A DNA stretch of 64,000 bases, taken from contig CALGKB010000002.1 in the NCBI GenBank assembly GCA_937927915.1, positions 186,001 through 250,000 of the forward strand, written 5' to 3'. Shown here one piece after another: positions 19,687-28,137 of this stretch (positions are counted from its first letter, which is position 1; each line of letters starts with the position of its first letter). The DNA is from an uncultured Pseudanabaenaceae cyanobacterium (GTDB lineage Bacteria; Cyanobacteriota; Cyanobacteriia; Pseudanabaenales; Pseudanabaenaceae). A model generated the notes under the pieces. That model worked only from the letters and a program-made list of their open reading frames with translations. It was not told where the DNA came from and ran no database searches. Made by a program: the position numbers and the translations under genes.

Positions 19687-20677
19687 TCCCCACATTGGCA
19701 AGGTCGGCATCCACCATAATCCGCACCAACTCTCGGAAAGTAACGCGGGGTTGCCAGCCCAATTTCTGTTTTGCCTTGGTGGCGTCCCCCAACAACAACT
19801 CCACCTCGGCGGGGCGGAAGTAGCGGGGGTCAATTTCTACATAGTCCTGCCACTTCAGGTTGACATAGCTGAAGGCTTCCTCCAAAAATTCCCGCACGGA
19901 GTGGGTTTCCCCTGTGGCAATGACAAAATCCTCCGGCTCTTCCTGTTGTAAAATTAGCCAAATTGCCTCTACATAATCCTTGGCGTAGCCCCAGTCTCGC
20001 TTGGCGTCGAGGTTACCCAGGTAGAGCTTGTCTTGCTTCCCTGCCAGGATATTGGCAAGGGCCATCGTAATTTTACGGGTGACAAAGGTATGTCCCCGCC
20101 GTGGTGATTCATGGTTGAAGAGAATGCCATTGGCGGCAAACATCCCGTAAGCCTCGCGGTAGTTCACCGTCTGCCAGTGGGCGTACACCTTGGCGCAGGC
20201 ATAGGGGCTGCGGGGGTAGAAGGGGGTAGTTTCCCGTTGGGGCACTTCCTGCACTAAGCCAAACATCTCCGAGGAACCCGCCTGGTAAAACTTGACCCGC
20301 TGACCCGTGTGCTCTTGGTAGTCGCGAATTGCCTCCAGTAAGCGCAGCGTGCCCATCGCTACGGTGTCCACAGTGTATTCCGGCACATCAAAACTCACCC
20401 GCACGTGGGATTGGGCACCCAGGTTGTAGACTTCCGTTGGTTCTACTGCTTCCAGAATTTTGCGCAGGGTAGTGCCGTCCGTGAGGTCACCATAGTGGAG
20501 AAAAAGCCTGGTATTGGGCAGGTGGGGGTCTTGGTAGAGGTGGTCAATGCGGCTGGTGTTAACTAGGGACGAGCGGCGGATGATGCCGTGCACTTCGTAA
20601 CCCTTCTCCAGTAATAGTTCTGCCAGGTAGGAACCGTCCTGCCCTGTGATACCAGTGATCAGCGCTTTTTTAGTCAT
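19676..20677 (-). CDS. gmd: GDP-mannose 4,6-dehydratase
   Basis: 333 residues. It has the extended-SDR NAD(P) motif [20 protein letters not shown] near the N-terminus, [13 protein letters not shown], and the catalytic YxxxK in [12 protein letters not shown]. These are hallmarks of GMD, which makes GDP-4-keto-6-deoxymannose for fucose or other deoxyhexoses in surface polysaccharides. No GDP-fucose synthase is adjacent. The upstream DUF2811 gene is three bases away and probably co-transcribed. Confidence 0.95.
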   Translation of the reverse strand: MTKKALITGITGQDGSYLAELLLEKGYEVHGIIRRSSLVNTSRIDHLYQDPHLPNTRLFLHYGDLTDGTTLRKILEAVEPTEVYNLGAQSHVRVSFDVPEYTVDTVAMGTLRLLEAIRDYQEHTGQRVKFYQAGSSEMFGLVQEVPQRETTPFYPRSPYACAKVYAHWQTVNYREAYGMFAANGILFNHESPRRGHTFVTRKITMALANILAGKQDKLYLGNLDAKRDWGYAKDYVEAIWLILQQEEPEDFVIATGETHSVREFLEEAFSYVNLKWQDYVEIDPRYFRPAEVELLLGDATKAKQKLGWQPRVTFRELVRIMVDADLANVGIKV

Positions 20678-20680
20678 GGT

Positions 20681-20905
20681 CTAGAAACTGTGTTGGAAGA
20701 GAGCATTGAGGTAAACTTTAGCGGCACTGCGGTAGTTTTTGGCAGCAGATACCGTTTCTGCTGTGCCATTTTGCAACAAAAACAGGGAGAGGGCGGCAGC
20801 AAATACGCGGTCTTGGTCCCAATCAGGGTGGGACTCCAAGTAATTTTGCAATGTCTCGTAGAGTTCCTCCGGGATTTCAGCCAGGATGCTCACGCGGGTA
20901 GTCAT
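20681..20905 (-). CDS. DUF2811 family small protein
   Basis: 74 residues. The start TTRVSILAEIPEELYETLQ and the core SHPDWDQDRVFAAALSLFLL match the short cyanobacterial DUF2811 family, which resembles a ribbon-helix-helix-like or small helical fold and has no known function. A GGAG ribosome-binding site lies eight bases upstream of the ATG. It is the first gene of a probable two-gene unit with gmd and faces the DnaA-box-containing spacer. Confidence 0.8.
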   Translation of the reverse strand: MTTRVSILAEIPEELYETLQNYLESHPDWDQDRVFAAALSLFLLQNGTAETVSAAKNYRSAAKVYLNALFQHSF

Positions 20906-21141
20906 GGTGGTTACTCCAACTCGGTATTTTGCAAGGGCGGGCTTTTATTGTGTGACCTTTCCCCCCCGTTGTCAACGCCGGCTATGTGCCGCTGTCTGCC
21001 CCATCTCACCACAGAGATTCTAGGTTTTGCCCGCTTTTGTCTAACATTACTTTACATTTGCAATTTTCCCCAGACGGGGCTATCCCGATCGGGAAAACTA
21101 GCAAGGGAAGCGCTCTTCCTAAAAATTGATTGTACCTAGCC

Positions 21142-21183
21142 TGTGGAAAACTCCCCCCAATCTGTGGAAAACCCTGTGGAAAA
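21142..21183 (-). promoter_or_regulatory. Three tandem DnaA boxes
   Basis: Three perfect TGTGGAAAA nonamers in the same orientation, with start-to-start spacings of 21 and 12 bases. TTTTCCACA is the reported DnaA box of Synechococcus. A random 9-mer is expected about once per 262 kb per strand, so three within 42 bases is not chance. Confidence 0.65.
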
Positions 21184-21230
21184 CTTGAGGGGGCAAAGGG
21201 ATAAAATTTAAGAAAATTTAGCCGAAAAAT

Positions 21231-21246
21231 GTTAAGGCTCCTTAAC
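21231..21246. repeat. Inverted repeat just upstream of rodA
   Basis: GTTAAGGCTCCTTAAC is a perfect 7-base inverted repeat with a 2-base centre. It ends four bases before the rodA ATG, where a Shine-Dalgarno sequence would be expected. It could be an operator or an RNA hairpin hiding the start. Confidence 0.5.
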
Positions 21247-21250
21247 CTGC

Positions 21251-22480
21251 ATGAATGGGACGAAATACAGGGTTTACCTGGACTGGGACTGGTGGCTGGC
21301 GGCACCCTGCCTCTGCCTGATAGCGATCGGGGGGTTGGCGATTTACAGCATTAATTACAATAACCCCTCCCTTGGTAACTACTGGTGGCAGCATCTAGTG
21401 ACGGGGGTTGTGGGAATGGGACTGGTAGCCCTCCTTGCCCGCTGGCACTATCCCCATCTCCTGACTTGGCACTGGCTGATTTACGCCCTGACTAATGTCA
21501 GTTTGGTGTTGGTGTTGCAGTTTGGGGTGGTGGCTTCGGGGGCGCAGAGTTGGCTCAATGTGGCGGGCTTCCATCTGCAACCCTCGGAGTTTGCCAAAAT
21601 TAGTTTGATCATCACGATCGCTGCCCTTCTTCATAGACAGCCTGTGCAAAGTGGGGGGGATTTGTGGCGAGTTTTATTAGTAGTTTTCCCCACCTGGTTA
21701 CTGGTGCTAATCCAGCCTGATTTGGGGACGGCAATCGTAATTTTAGCTATCACTATGGGGATGCTCTATTGGGGGGGGACACCCCTCAGTTGGCTGTTGT
21801 TGCTGTCTTCTCCTCTGATTTCCGCTGTAATTTTGGCATTCTCGCTGCCCCTATGGTTTGTCTGGCTGGTAACGATCGGGGTGATTGCCTTTTGGGCAAG
21901 TCCTGACTGGCGTACACCTGTGACAGCGGGGGCGGTGATTGTCAATTTGATCAGCGGCGAATTGGGCAAAATTGCCTGGCATTTGCTCCATCCCTACCAA
22001 CGGCAGCGCCTGGTGTTATTTCTCAACCCTGACCAGGACCCCCTCGGGGGTGGCTACCACCTTATCCAATCCCGCATCGCCATTGGGGCAGGACAACTGT
22101 GGGGTAAAGGTTTTTTGCAGGGTTCCCAAACCCAGTTGAGTTTTATTCCGGAGCAGCATACGGATTTTGTCTTCTCCGCTATTGGGGAGGAGTGGGGGTT
22201 TATTGGCAGCATGACAGTGATTGCCCTTTTTCTTGTCCTCTGCTGCCGTCTGCTGGTGATTGCTGTGACCTGCCGTTCCAACTTTGGCTCCCTGTTAGCG
22301 ATCGGGATGCTCTCCCTGCTTTTGTTTCAGGTGTTTGTCAATGTGGGCATGACAATCGGTTTAGCACCGGTAACGGGCATCCCCTTGCCCTTTCTCAGCT
22401 ATGGGCGGGCAGCACTCCTTGCCTACCTGTTGGGCATAGGAATTGTGGGGGCGGTGGGAAAGGAGGAAAAAATTTGCTAG
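21251..22480 (+). CDS. rodA: Rod shape-determining protein RodA (SEDS peptidoglycan polymerase)
   Basis: 409 residues, about ten transmembrane segments. The SEDS family hallmarks are present: GAQSWLNVAGFHLQPSEFAK, QPDLGTAIV, the loop with the likely catalytic Asp region FIPEQHTDFVFSAIGEEWGF, and TGIPLPFLSYG near the C-terminus. RodA polymerises glycan strands with a class B PBP during side-wall growth. There is no clear ribosome-binding site; instead the start is preceded by the inverted repeat at 21231-21246. The GNAT gene follows 24 bases later. Confidence 0.95.
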   Translation: MNGTKYRVYLDWDWWLAAPCLCLIAIGGLAIYSINYNNPSLGNYWWQHLVTGVVGMGLVALLARWHYPHLLTWHWLIYALTNVSLVLVLQFGVVASGAQSWLNVAGFHLQPSEFAKISLIITIAALLHRQPVQSGGDLWRVLLVVFPTWLLVLIQPDLGTAIVILAITMGMLYWGGTPLSWLLLLSSPLISAVILAFSLPLWFVWLVTIGVIAFWASPDWRTPVTAGAVIVNLISGELGKIAWHLLHPYQRQRLVLFLNPDQDPLGGGYHLIQSRIAIGAGQLWGKGFLQGSQTQLSFIPEQHTDFVFSAIGEEWGFIGSMTVIALFLVLCCRLLVIAVTCRSNFGSLLAIGMLSLLLFQVFVNVGMTIGLAPVTGIPLPFLSYGRAALLAYLLGIGIVGAVGKEEKIC

Positions 22481-22504
22481 GATGAGAAAAATAGGGAGGC
22501 AACT

Positions 22505-23587
22505 ATGGAATTTCCAGCCCCAGGAGTAGTGATTCGTCCTCTCCAGCACCGTGACCTCACCCAGATTGCTCAACTCCACCAGTCGGAGACGGAGCCGGGT
22601 TTAGACATAGAGGAGTGGTTTGGCTTGGTGCGTCGCGCCAGCTGGCTGCCCTGGCAAAGGGTTTCCCAGGCTTACGTGGGGGAGGTGAATGGGGAGATAC
22701 TGGGCTATATCCTCGTGTTGCCCGTAAATGAAAGTCGCACTACTTGGCGGGTACAGCAGATTGTCGTAGCACCAGGACATCTGTATAGCTTGGGCAGTCA
22801 GTTAATTCGCCACTGCTTAGAATGTTGTTGGGAAGCGCGGATGTGGTTAGCGGAGGTGGAGGAACAGGCAAGGGACACGATCGCTCTCTGTCGCCAAAAC
22901 GGTTTTCAACCCCTTGCCCATCTCACTACCTGGGTAATTCCCGCCCCTGTGCTGCTGGCTTTACAAGAACATTCCCCCAGCTTGCCCAATCTCTATCCCA
23001 TCGGCAATGTGGATGCCCCCCTCCTTTACCAGTTGGAAAATGCGGCAATGCCCCCCCAGATTCGGCAGGTCTATGATTGGGGGGTACAGGACTTTCGCCA
23101 CAATCCCCTTATCAAGTTTTGGCACCACAGTCAGCTGTTTCTGTCCCAGCGGCAGGAAATTACGGGCTATGTCTACGAAACCCAGCGCAAAGCTGCTATC
23201 GCCTCCTTCCATCTCCTGCTGCAGCGGGTCAAAGATGACCAGGGGGCAACCCACCAGTTGCAACTGACTGTCCATCCTGCCTACACCTGGCTTTATCCAG
23301 AGATGATTGCCCAAGTAGCCCAGATTGTGGCACGCCATCGTCCCCTGGCAAAAACACAAGATACCCTCACCCTGGTTTCGGCGGACTACCAACCGGAGCG
23401 GGAGGACTACCTGGAGAAAATTGGGGCAATGCGGGCAGGGCAGAAAATCCTCCTAGCCCGATCGGTGTGGCACAAGGTGCGGGAGACCAAACCCGTCCTG
23501 GAGGGACTACAGTTGTCGCGGGTGCTATCCAGCTTGCAGCCGGCACAAAAACCCGTGCCTGGCAGAATTGAAGCAGAACCAGAGTAG
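22505..23587 (+). CDS. GNAT-family N-acetyltransferase, two-domain
   Basis: 360 residues. The N-terminal half looks like a GNAT domain: VIRPLQHRDLTQIAQLH, then GEVNGEILGYILVLP and the acetyl-CoA-binding strand/loop VQQIVVAPGHLYSLGSQLI. The second half (about 170-340) has a similar strand pattern with ITGYVYETQRKAAIASFHL and may be a degenerate second GNAT domain. The substrate is unknown. It lies between rodA and cphA with tight spacing to rodA only. Confidence 0.75.
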   Translation: MEFPAPGVVIRPLQHRDLTQIAQLHQSETEPGLDIEEWFGLVRRASWLPWQRVSQAYVGEVNGEILGYILVLPVNESRTTWRVQQIVVAPGHLYSLGSQLIRHCLECCWEARMWLAEVEEQARDTIALCRQNGFQPLAHLTTWVIPAPVLLALQEHSPSLPNLYPIGNVDAPLLYQLENAAMPPQIRQVYDWGVQDFRHNPLIKFWHHSQLFLSQRQEITGYVYETQRKAAIASFHLLLQRVKDDQGATHQLQLTVHPAYTWLYPEMIAQVAQIVARHRPLAKTQDTLTLVSADYQPEREDYLEKIGAMRAGQKILLARSVWHKVRETKPVLEGLQLSRVLSSLQPAQKPVPGRIEAEPE

Positions 23588-23667
23588 GCAAATTTTGTTG
23601 CTTTTGGTACAGCGTTGTAGCCCAGCTCTATTAGTATTTAGATTTGGATATTCTTCGGCAATTTTCT

Positions 23668-26220
23668 ATGAAGATTCTCAAGACGCAGGCACTCAGGGGA
23701 CCGAATTTTTGGCATATTGATCGCCATCAGCTGATTGTAGTCCGCCTAGACTTGGAAGGGAATATCCACCACATAGAAAGGTTTTACCGCGAGTTAGAGC
23801 AGTGTTTGCCCCAGATTGACACCAGGAAGTTTCCCTGCAACCAGGAGGGAGTGGCGCAGGCGGTGGCGGAAGTTGCCCTGGAGTTGCAGCGTCGCGCAGG
23901 AATGGCAGTGGAGTTTGCCACAGTGCGGGCAACCAGCGAGCGGGATGTCTACAACTGTGTGTTTGAGTACCAGTACGAGGAATGTGGGCGCTACGCGGCG
24001 CGGGCAGCAGTGCGGCTGTGTCAGGATGTGTTAGAGACGGGCACATACAAGGAACTAGAGGAAGACCGCAAGGATTTAGAGGAGATCAAGCTGGACTCCC
24101 AGTTGGGACCGAGTACGGAATCCATTGTGGCAGAGGCAAAGGCGCGGAAGATTCCTTGGCTGGAGCTAGGCAGTCGGGCGATGATTCAACTGGGCTATGG
24201 GGTCTACCAAAAGCGGATTCAAGCCACCCTCACCGATCGCAGTGGCATCTTGGCGGTGGAGTTAGCCTGTGACAAGGAGGGGACAAAGCGCATTTTGCAG
24301 GATTCGGGGATTCCCGTGCCGCGGGGGACAGTGATTAAGTCCCTCAAGTACCTAGAGGAAGCGATCGAGGAGGTGGGGGGCTTCCCCATTGTGGTCAAAC
24401 CCTTAGATGGCAATCACGGCAGGGGGATCACGATCGATGTACGCAGTGTAAAGGAAGCGGAAACTGCCTTTGCCCTGGCGCAACAGGTCTCGGACGGTGT
24501 GATTATTGAAAAATTCCATCGGGGCAGGGACTACCGCGTGTTGGTGATAGATGGACGGGTAGTGGCAGTGGCAGAGCGGGTGCCCGCCCATGTGATTGGG
24601 GATGGTCGCTCTACTATTGGGGAACTAGTGGAATTGACGAACCAAGACCCCCGGCGGGGAGAGGGGCACGACAACGTCCTGACAAAGATTGTGATCGACC
24701 AGACCAGTTTGGATGTCCTAAAACGGCAGGGCTATACCCTAGAGAGTGTGCCGCCAGCGGGGGAGGTGGTGTATTTACGGGCAACGGCAAATTTGAGCAC
24801 GGGGGGCATTTCCGTCGATCGCACAGACGAGATTCACCCAGAGAATGTGTGGCTTTGTCAACGGGTGGCGCGGATTATTGGCTTGGACATTGCGGGTATT
24901 GATGTGGTCACCCCTGACATTCGGCAGCCGATTCGGGCAACGGACGGGGTGATTGTGGAAGTAAACGCGGCACCAGGGTTTCGGATGCACACTGCCCCTA
25001 GTGTGGGATTGCCCCGCAATGTGGGGGAACCGGTGATAGATATGTTGTTTCCGCCGGGTACACCCTGTCGCATTCCCATTGTGGCGGTGACGGGGACAAA
25101 CGGCAAGACTACCACAACACGTCTCATTGCCCATATTTTCAAGCAAACAAACAAAGTAGTGGGCTATACGACCACCGATGGTATCTACATTGGCGATTGG
25201 CTAGTGGAAAAGGGGGACACCACTGGTCCCTACAGCGCCCAAGTCATTCTGCGGGACCCAACGGTAGAGGTGGCAGTGTTGGAAACGGCACGGGGGGGTA
25301 TTCTCCGATCGGGTTTGGGCTTCGATCGGGCGGACGTGGGGATTGTCTTGAATGTGCAGGCGGACCACCTAGGCTTGGGGGACATTGACACGATCGAGGA
25401 TTTAGCGGAACTAAAGAGTGTAGTAGTACGGGCGGCAGCGGGCTATGCCGTTTTGAATGCGGAAGACCCCCTAGTAGCGGCAATGGCAAAGGTGGTGACA
25501 GTACCGGTGGCTTATTTTTCCCTTGACCCCCATCTAGCCTTGGTACGGGAGCACGTGCGCCAGGGGGGAGTGGCAGCGGTCTACGAAAACGGCTATCTCT
25601 CCATCTTGAAAAACGGCTGGACAATTCGCATAGAACAGGCGGTGAACATTCCCCTGACCCTGGGGGGGAAAGCGGAATTTATGATCCAGAACTGCTTGGC
25701 GGCAGTGTTGGCAACCTACGTGCAGGGAGTGAGAATTGAGCATATCCGCAAGGCGTTGACTACCTTTGTGGCTTCTGCGGAACAAACCCCCGGCAGGATG
25801 AATCTATTTAATATGGGTAAATTTCATGTCCTAGTGGACTATGCCCACAATCCGGCGGGCTATCGGGCAATTGCCCGGTTCATCACCAGTTGGCAGGGGG
25901 AAAAGATTGGTGTGATTGGGGCACCGGGGGACCGTCGCAACGCGGATATTCAAGAGCTAGGGGAATTGGCAGCGGAGATGTTCGATCGGGTGATCATCAA
26001 GGAGGATACCGATCTGCGGGGGCGAGAGCGCCATGAGGTGGCTGATCTTCTCTGTCGCGGCATTACCCGCATCAGCCCCAACTTCCCCTATCAAATCATC
26101 CTGGACGAAAAAGAAGCGATTACTAAGGCACTGGCGATTGCCCCCGATCGTTCCCTAGTCGTCATTTTTCCAGAGAAGGTAGACCAGACGATCGAGCTAA
26201 TCAAAAAAGCAATGAGCTGA
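23668..26220 (+). CDS. cphA: Cyanophycin synthetase
   Basis: 850 residues from the ATG at 23668 (MKILKTQALRGPNFW), the family N-terminus. An in-frame TTG at 23644 would add 8 residues. The enzyme polymerises Arg and Asp into cyanophycin. The N domain is about 1-160, the ATP-grasp domain about 200-470 (KPLDGNHGRGITIDV), and the Mur-ligase-like domain has GTNGKTTTT from residue 476. In the N domain the HxxEH motif seen in Synechocystis-type enzymes (GHIIEHVALELQ) is replaced by AQAVAEVALELQ (Gln64, Ala67, Glu68), and the preceding segment is shorter. That site is reported to hydrolyse cyanophycin to make primers. No cyanophycinase gene is adjacent. Confidence 0.96.
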   Translation: MKILKTQALRGPNFWHIDRHQLIVVRLDLEGNIHHIERFYRELEQCLPQIDTRKFPCNQEGVAQAVAEVALELQRRAGMAVEFATVRATSERDVYNCVFEYQYEECGRYAARAAVRLCQDVLETGTYKELEEDRKDLEEIKLDSQLGPSTESIVAEAKARKIPWLELGSRAMIQLGYGVYQKRIQATLTDRSGILAVELACDKEGTKRILQDSGIPVPRGTVIKSLKYLEEAIEEVGGFPIVVKPLDGNHGRGITIDVRSVKEAETAFALAQQVSDGVIIEKFHRGRDYRVLVIDGRVVAVAERVPAHVIGDGRSTIGELVELTNQDPRRGEGHDNVLTKIVIDQTSLDVLKRQGYTLESVPPAGEVVYLRATANLSTGGISVDRTDEIHPENVWLCQRVARIIGLDIAGIDVVTPDIRQPIRATDGVIVEVNAAPGFRMHTAPSVGLPRNVGEPVIDMLFPPGTPCRIPIVAVTGTNGKTTTTRLIAHIFKQTNKVVGYTTTDGIYIGDWLVEKGDTTGPYSAQVILRDPTVEVAVLETARGGILRSGLGFDRADVGIVLNVQADHLGLGDIDTIEDLAELKSVVVRAAAGYAVLNAEDPLVAAMAKVVTVPVAYFSLDPHLALVREHVRQGGVAAVYENGYLSILKNGWTIRIEQAVNIPLTLGGKAEFMIQNCLAAVLATYVQGVRIEHIRKALTTFVASAEQTPGRMNLFNMGKFHVLVDYAHNPAGYRAIARFITSWQGEKIGVIGAPGDRRNADIQELGELAAEMFDRVIIKEDTDLRGRERHEVADLLCRGITRISPNFPYQIILDEKEAITKALAIAPDRSLVVIFPEKVDQTIELIKKAMS

Positions 26221-26268
26221 ACCTGCTAAGGAGGTATTGCCCCTGAGGGGGAGGGCTATTAAGATAGG

Positions 26269-26280
26269 GTTTATGTAAAC
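26269..26280. promoter_or_regulatory. 12-base inverted repeat upstream of the Hlip gene
   Basis: GTTTATGTAAAC is a near-perfect dyad (GTTTA, TG, TAAAC) located 13-24 bases before the Hlip ATG. It could be an operator; no known high-light (HLR1) tandem motif is visible. Confidence 0.25.
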
Positions 26281-26292
26281 GCAGCAAGAATT

Positions 26293-26472
26293 ATGACGGA
26301 GCCTAGTCAACTACCCCAACTGGAAGACCCCAAATTTGGCTTTAACAGTTATGCAGAGCGCCTAAACGGCAGAGCGGCAATGGTAGGATTTGTCCTTGCC
26401 CTGATCATTGAATACTTTACCCATCAGGGCGTACTGGCGTGGTTGGGGATCATCAATCCTGCCAATTATTAG
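26293..26472 (+). CDS. High-light-inducible protein (Hlip), single-helix chlorophyll-binding
   Basis: 59 residues. The Cab-like helix AERLNGRAAMVGFVLALIIE contains the ExxNGRxAMxGF chlorophyll-binding motif in the order typical of Hlips. The C-terminus GVLAWLGIINPANY is a short lumenal tail. Hlips bind chlorophyll and carotenoid in thylakoids and quench excess energy during assembly and stress. The reading frame is overlapped by the 5' end of the lspA frame. It follows cphA by 72 bases that include a CCCCTGAGGGG dyad. Confidence 0.9.
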   Translation: MTEPSQLPQLEDPKFGFNSYAERLNGRAAMVGFVLALIIEYFTHQGVLAWLGIINPANY

Positions 26473-26923
26473 CAGAAATAACCGATCGTTCTGGCTGGCG
26501 GCAGCTATTGGTCTGCTCCTAGACCAGCTAACTAAGGTCCTGGTGATGCGGGGGATGACATTGCAGCAGACGATTCCTCTGTGGCAGGGTGTATTTCATC
26601 TAACCTACGTTACCAACACGGGGGCAGCCTTTAGTCTGTTCAGTCAGCAGGGGGTGGGATTGAAATGGGTTTCCCTGCTAGCAACGGTGGGACTAGTAGT
26701 ACTAGGGCTGCGGGCACAGGGTTTGCACCCCTGGGAAAAGGTGGGCTTTGGTCTAATTTTGGCGGGGGCAGCGGGTAACGGCATCGATCGCTTTTTGTAC
26801 GGCTATGTGATTGACTTTTTGGATTTCCGTCTCATTCGCTTTCCCGTCTTCAACATAGCTGATGTGTGTATTAACCTGGGTTTAATTTGTCTTTTGATTT
26901 ACCTATGGCAACAGCGCAGATAG
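26408..26923 (+). CDS. lspA: Signal peptidase II (lipoprotein signal peptidase)
   Basis: 171 residues if started at TTG 26408. The core is LspA: WLAAAIGLLLDQLTKVLV with the first catalytic-region Asp, then TNTGAAFSL, GAAGNGIDRFLYGYVIDFLDF with conserved Asp residues, and VFNIADVCINLG. It removes signal peptides from diacylated prolipoproteins; lgt, which acts just before it, is also in this window. No ATG or GTG exists in frame before the first helix. The only common start is the TTG inside the Hlip gene; otherwise a rare CTG or ATT after 26458 must be used. Confidence 0.9.
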   Translation: MNTLPIRAYWRGWGSSILPIISRNNRSFWLAAAIGLLLDQLTKVLVMRGMTLQQTIPLWQGVFHLTYVTNTGAAFSLFSQQGVGLKWVSLLATVGLVVLGLRAQGLHPWEKVGFGLILAGAAGNGIDRFLYGYVIDFLDFRLIRFPVFNIADVCINLGLICLLIYLWQQRR

Positions 26924-27468
26924 CCCCTTGGCGTTCCCCTCTCGCCCGCGCTCTCCACTACCACCGTGAACCCCACGCTCGCTATGTCCAGTTAGCCACC
27001 GTCTCCCCCCAAGGCTTACCCCACAATCGTACAGTAGTGTTTCGTGGTTTTCGGAGGGATACAGACACTCTGCAATTTATTACCGATCGGCGTTCTGGGA
27101 AGGTGCAGGACATCAGGGCTAATCCCTACGGTGAGGTGTGTTGGTATTTTGGCAAGACCAGGGAACAGTACCGTATTGCCGGCGAGTTGGTGTTGATAGA
27201 GGCAGACAACCCCGATCGGACAGCGCTGTGGGTAGCCATTTCCGACAAAGCGCGGGCGCAATTTTTCTGGGCAACACCGGGCGCACCCCGCCAACCCGAC
27301 ACAGAATTCCTAGACAGCTGGGTAGGCTTGGAACCACCTGAAACTTTTTGTCTATTGCTATTGCAGCCAAGGCAAGTTGATCATCTGCAACTAAGGGGCG
27401 AACCCCAAAACCGCACCCTCTACAAACTAGAGGGCAACCACTGGACTGTCACCGCTGTCAATCCCTAG
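26905..27468 (+). CDS. Pyridoxamine 5'-phosphate oxidase-like FMN-binding protein (Alr4036 type)
   Basis: 187 residues from the ATG at 26905, which overlaps the lspA end by 19 bases; the earlier in-frame start at 26887 is less likely. ARYVQLATVSPQGLPHNRTVVFRGF and LQFITDRRSGKVQDI are the split-barrel flavin-binding core. The WYFGKTREQYRIAGE and FLDSWVGLEPPETFCLLLLQP segments fit the cyanobacterial Alr4036-like family. It may oxidise pyridoxine phosphate or another substrate; unproven. The end overlaps the convergent pentapeptide gene by 4 bases. Confidence 0.83.
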   Translation: MATAQIAPWRSPLARALHYHREPHARYVQLATVSPQGLPHNRTVVFRGFRRDTDTLQFITDRRSGKVQDIRANPYGEVCWYFGKTREQYRIAGELVLIEADNPDRTALWVAISDKARAQFFWATPGAPRQPDTEFLDSWVGLEPPETFCLLLLQPRQVDHLQLRGEPQNRTLYKLEGNHWTVTAVNP

Positions 27469-27992
27469 TCACAACCGAGGGACTCCCTGGTATCTACGCC
27501 CGTAACGGGGTTTTTGCCCCTTGCCCGTTGACAAAGCCAGCGCACCTGACTGGGGTCCAGGATAGCCCCTGTAAAATCCGCGCCCTCGATCTGGGTGAAA
27601 TCAAAGGTACTGCGCAGCAGAATGGTATCGACGAGAATAGCGTCCCTGAGGTCGGCATTGGCAAAATCCGTCTGATCGAGCATGGCGTAGGTAAGGTCAG
27701 CACCGCGCAAATTAGCATTACGCAAAATCGAGGCACTGAAGACCGCCCCCTGCAACTGGGCATAGGAGAAATCCGCCCCTTCCATATTGGCGTTGGCAAA
27801 ACCAGACCCCTGCAGATTTTGGTGGGAGAAATTTCTGCCCTTTAAGCTGCCGTGACTGTAGGGTAAAGCCGCTGCTTCTACTACTTGCCCGCTGCAGAGC
27901 AACCCCAGTAGTAAAATGACTGCTATTTTACTTATATAACCTAAAATTTGCTGCAGTTTGTCACTCCTTGCTTTACAGTTAGCGAACACCAT
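27465..27992 (-). CDS. Lumenal/periplasmic pentapeptide-repeat protein A
   Basis: 175 residues. It has an N-terminal signal peptide, with a hydrophobic core about 22-38 and probable cleavage near VEAAA. About 16 pentapeptide-like repeats of A(D/N)LxX type follow (for example FANANMEGADFSYAQLQGAV), and then a conserved C-terminal tail with two cysteines: LCQRARGKNPVTGVDTRESL ending in Cys. The same tail occurs in the protein encoded at 55001-55531, so they are paralogues. The family resembles thylakoid-lumen pentapeptide proteins; its function is unknown. It is divergent from cysC across an AT-rich 145-base spacer. Confidence 0.8.
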   Translation of the reverse strand: MVFANCKARSDKLQQILGYISKIAVILLLGLLCSGQVVEAAALPYSHGSLKGRNFSHQNLQGSGFANANMEGADFSYAQLQGAVFSASILRNANLRGADLTYAMLDQTDFANADLRDAILVDTILLRSTFDFTQIEGADFTGAILDPSQVRWLCQRARGKNPVTGVDTRESLGCD

Positions 27993-28137
27993 ACAGACTC
28001 AGTTAAAAGAAATATGCTTAGCATTTTACAGTAAGTTTAACTAGATTTATCTGTACAGGCGGGCGCTGCAAACAAAATTTACTCTATTTATTTTGATTTC
28101 TGCTAACCTACTTATTCAGTCTTGAGGCAGAAATGTT

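Larger units (their letters stand above)
20906..21250. promoter_or_regulatory. 345-base divergent intergenic region with DnaA-box cluster and AT-rich segment
   Basis: No convincing gene is present. The rodA-proximal part contains three exact copies of TGTGGAAAA (complement of the cyanobacterial DnaA box TTTTCCACA) at 21142-21150, 21163-21171 and 21175-21183. A one-mismatch copy in the opposite orientation, TTTTCCCCA, is at 21064-21072. An AT-rich stretch at 21200-21235 follows, with AAAATTTA repeated ten bases apart. The left part, toward DUF2811, is C-rich and otherwise featureless. The region could be a replication-origin element or a DnaA-regulated promoter. Confidence 0.6.

Noticed and set aside
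26231-26256. CCCCTGAGGGG dyad after cphA as terminator
   Set aside because: The stem is short and is not followed by a T-run, so an intrinsic terminator is not supported.
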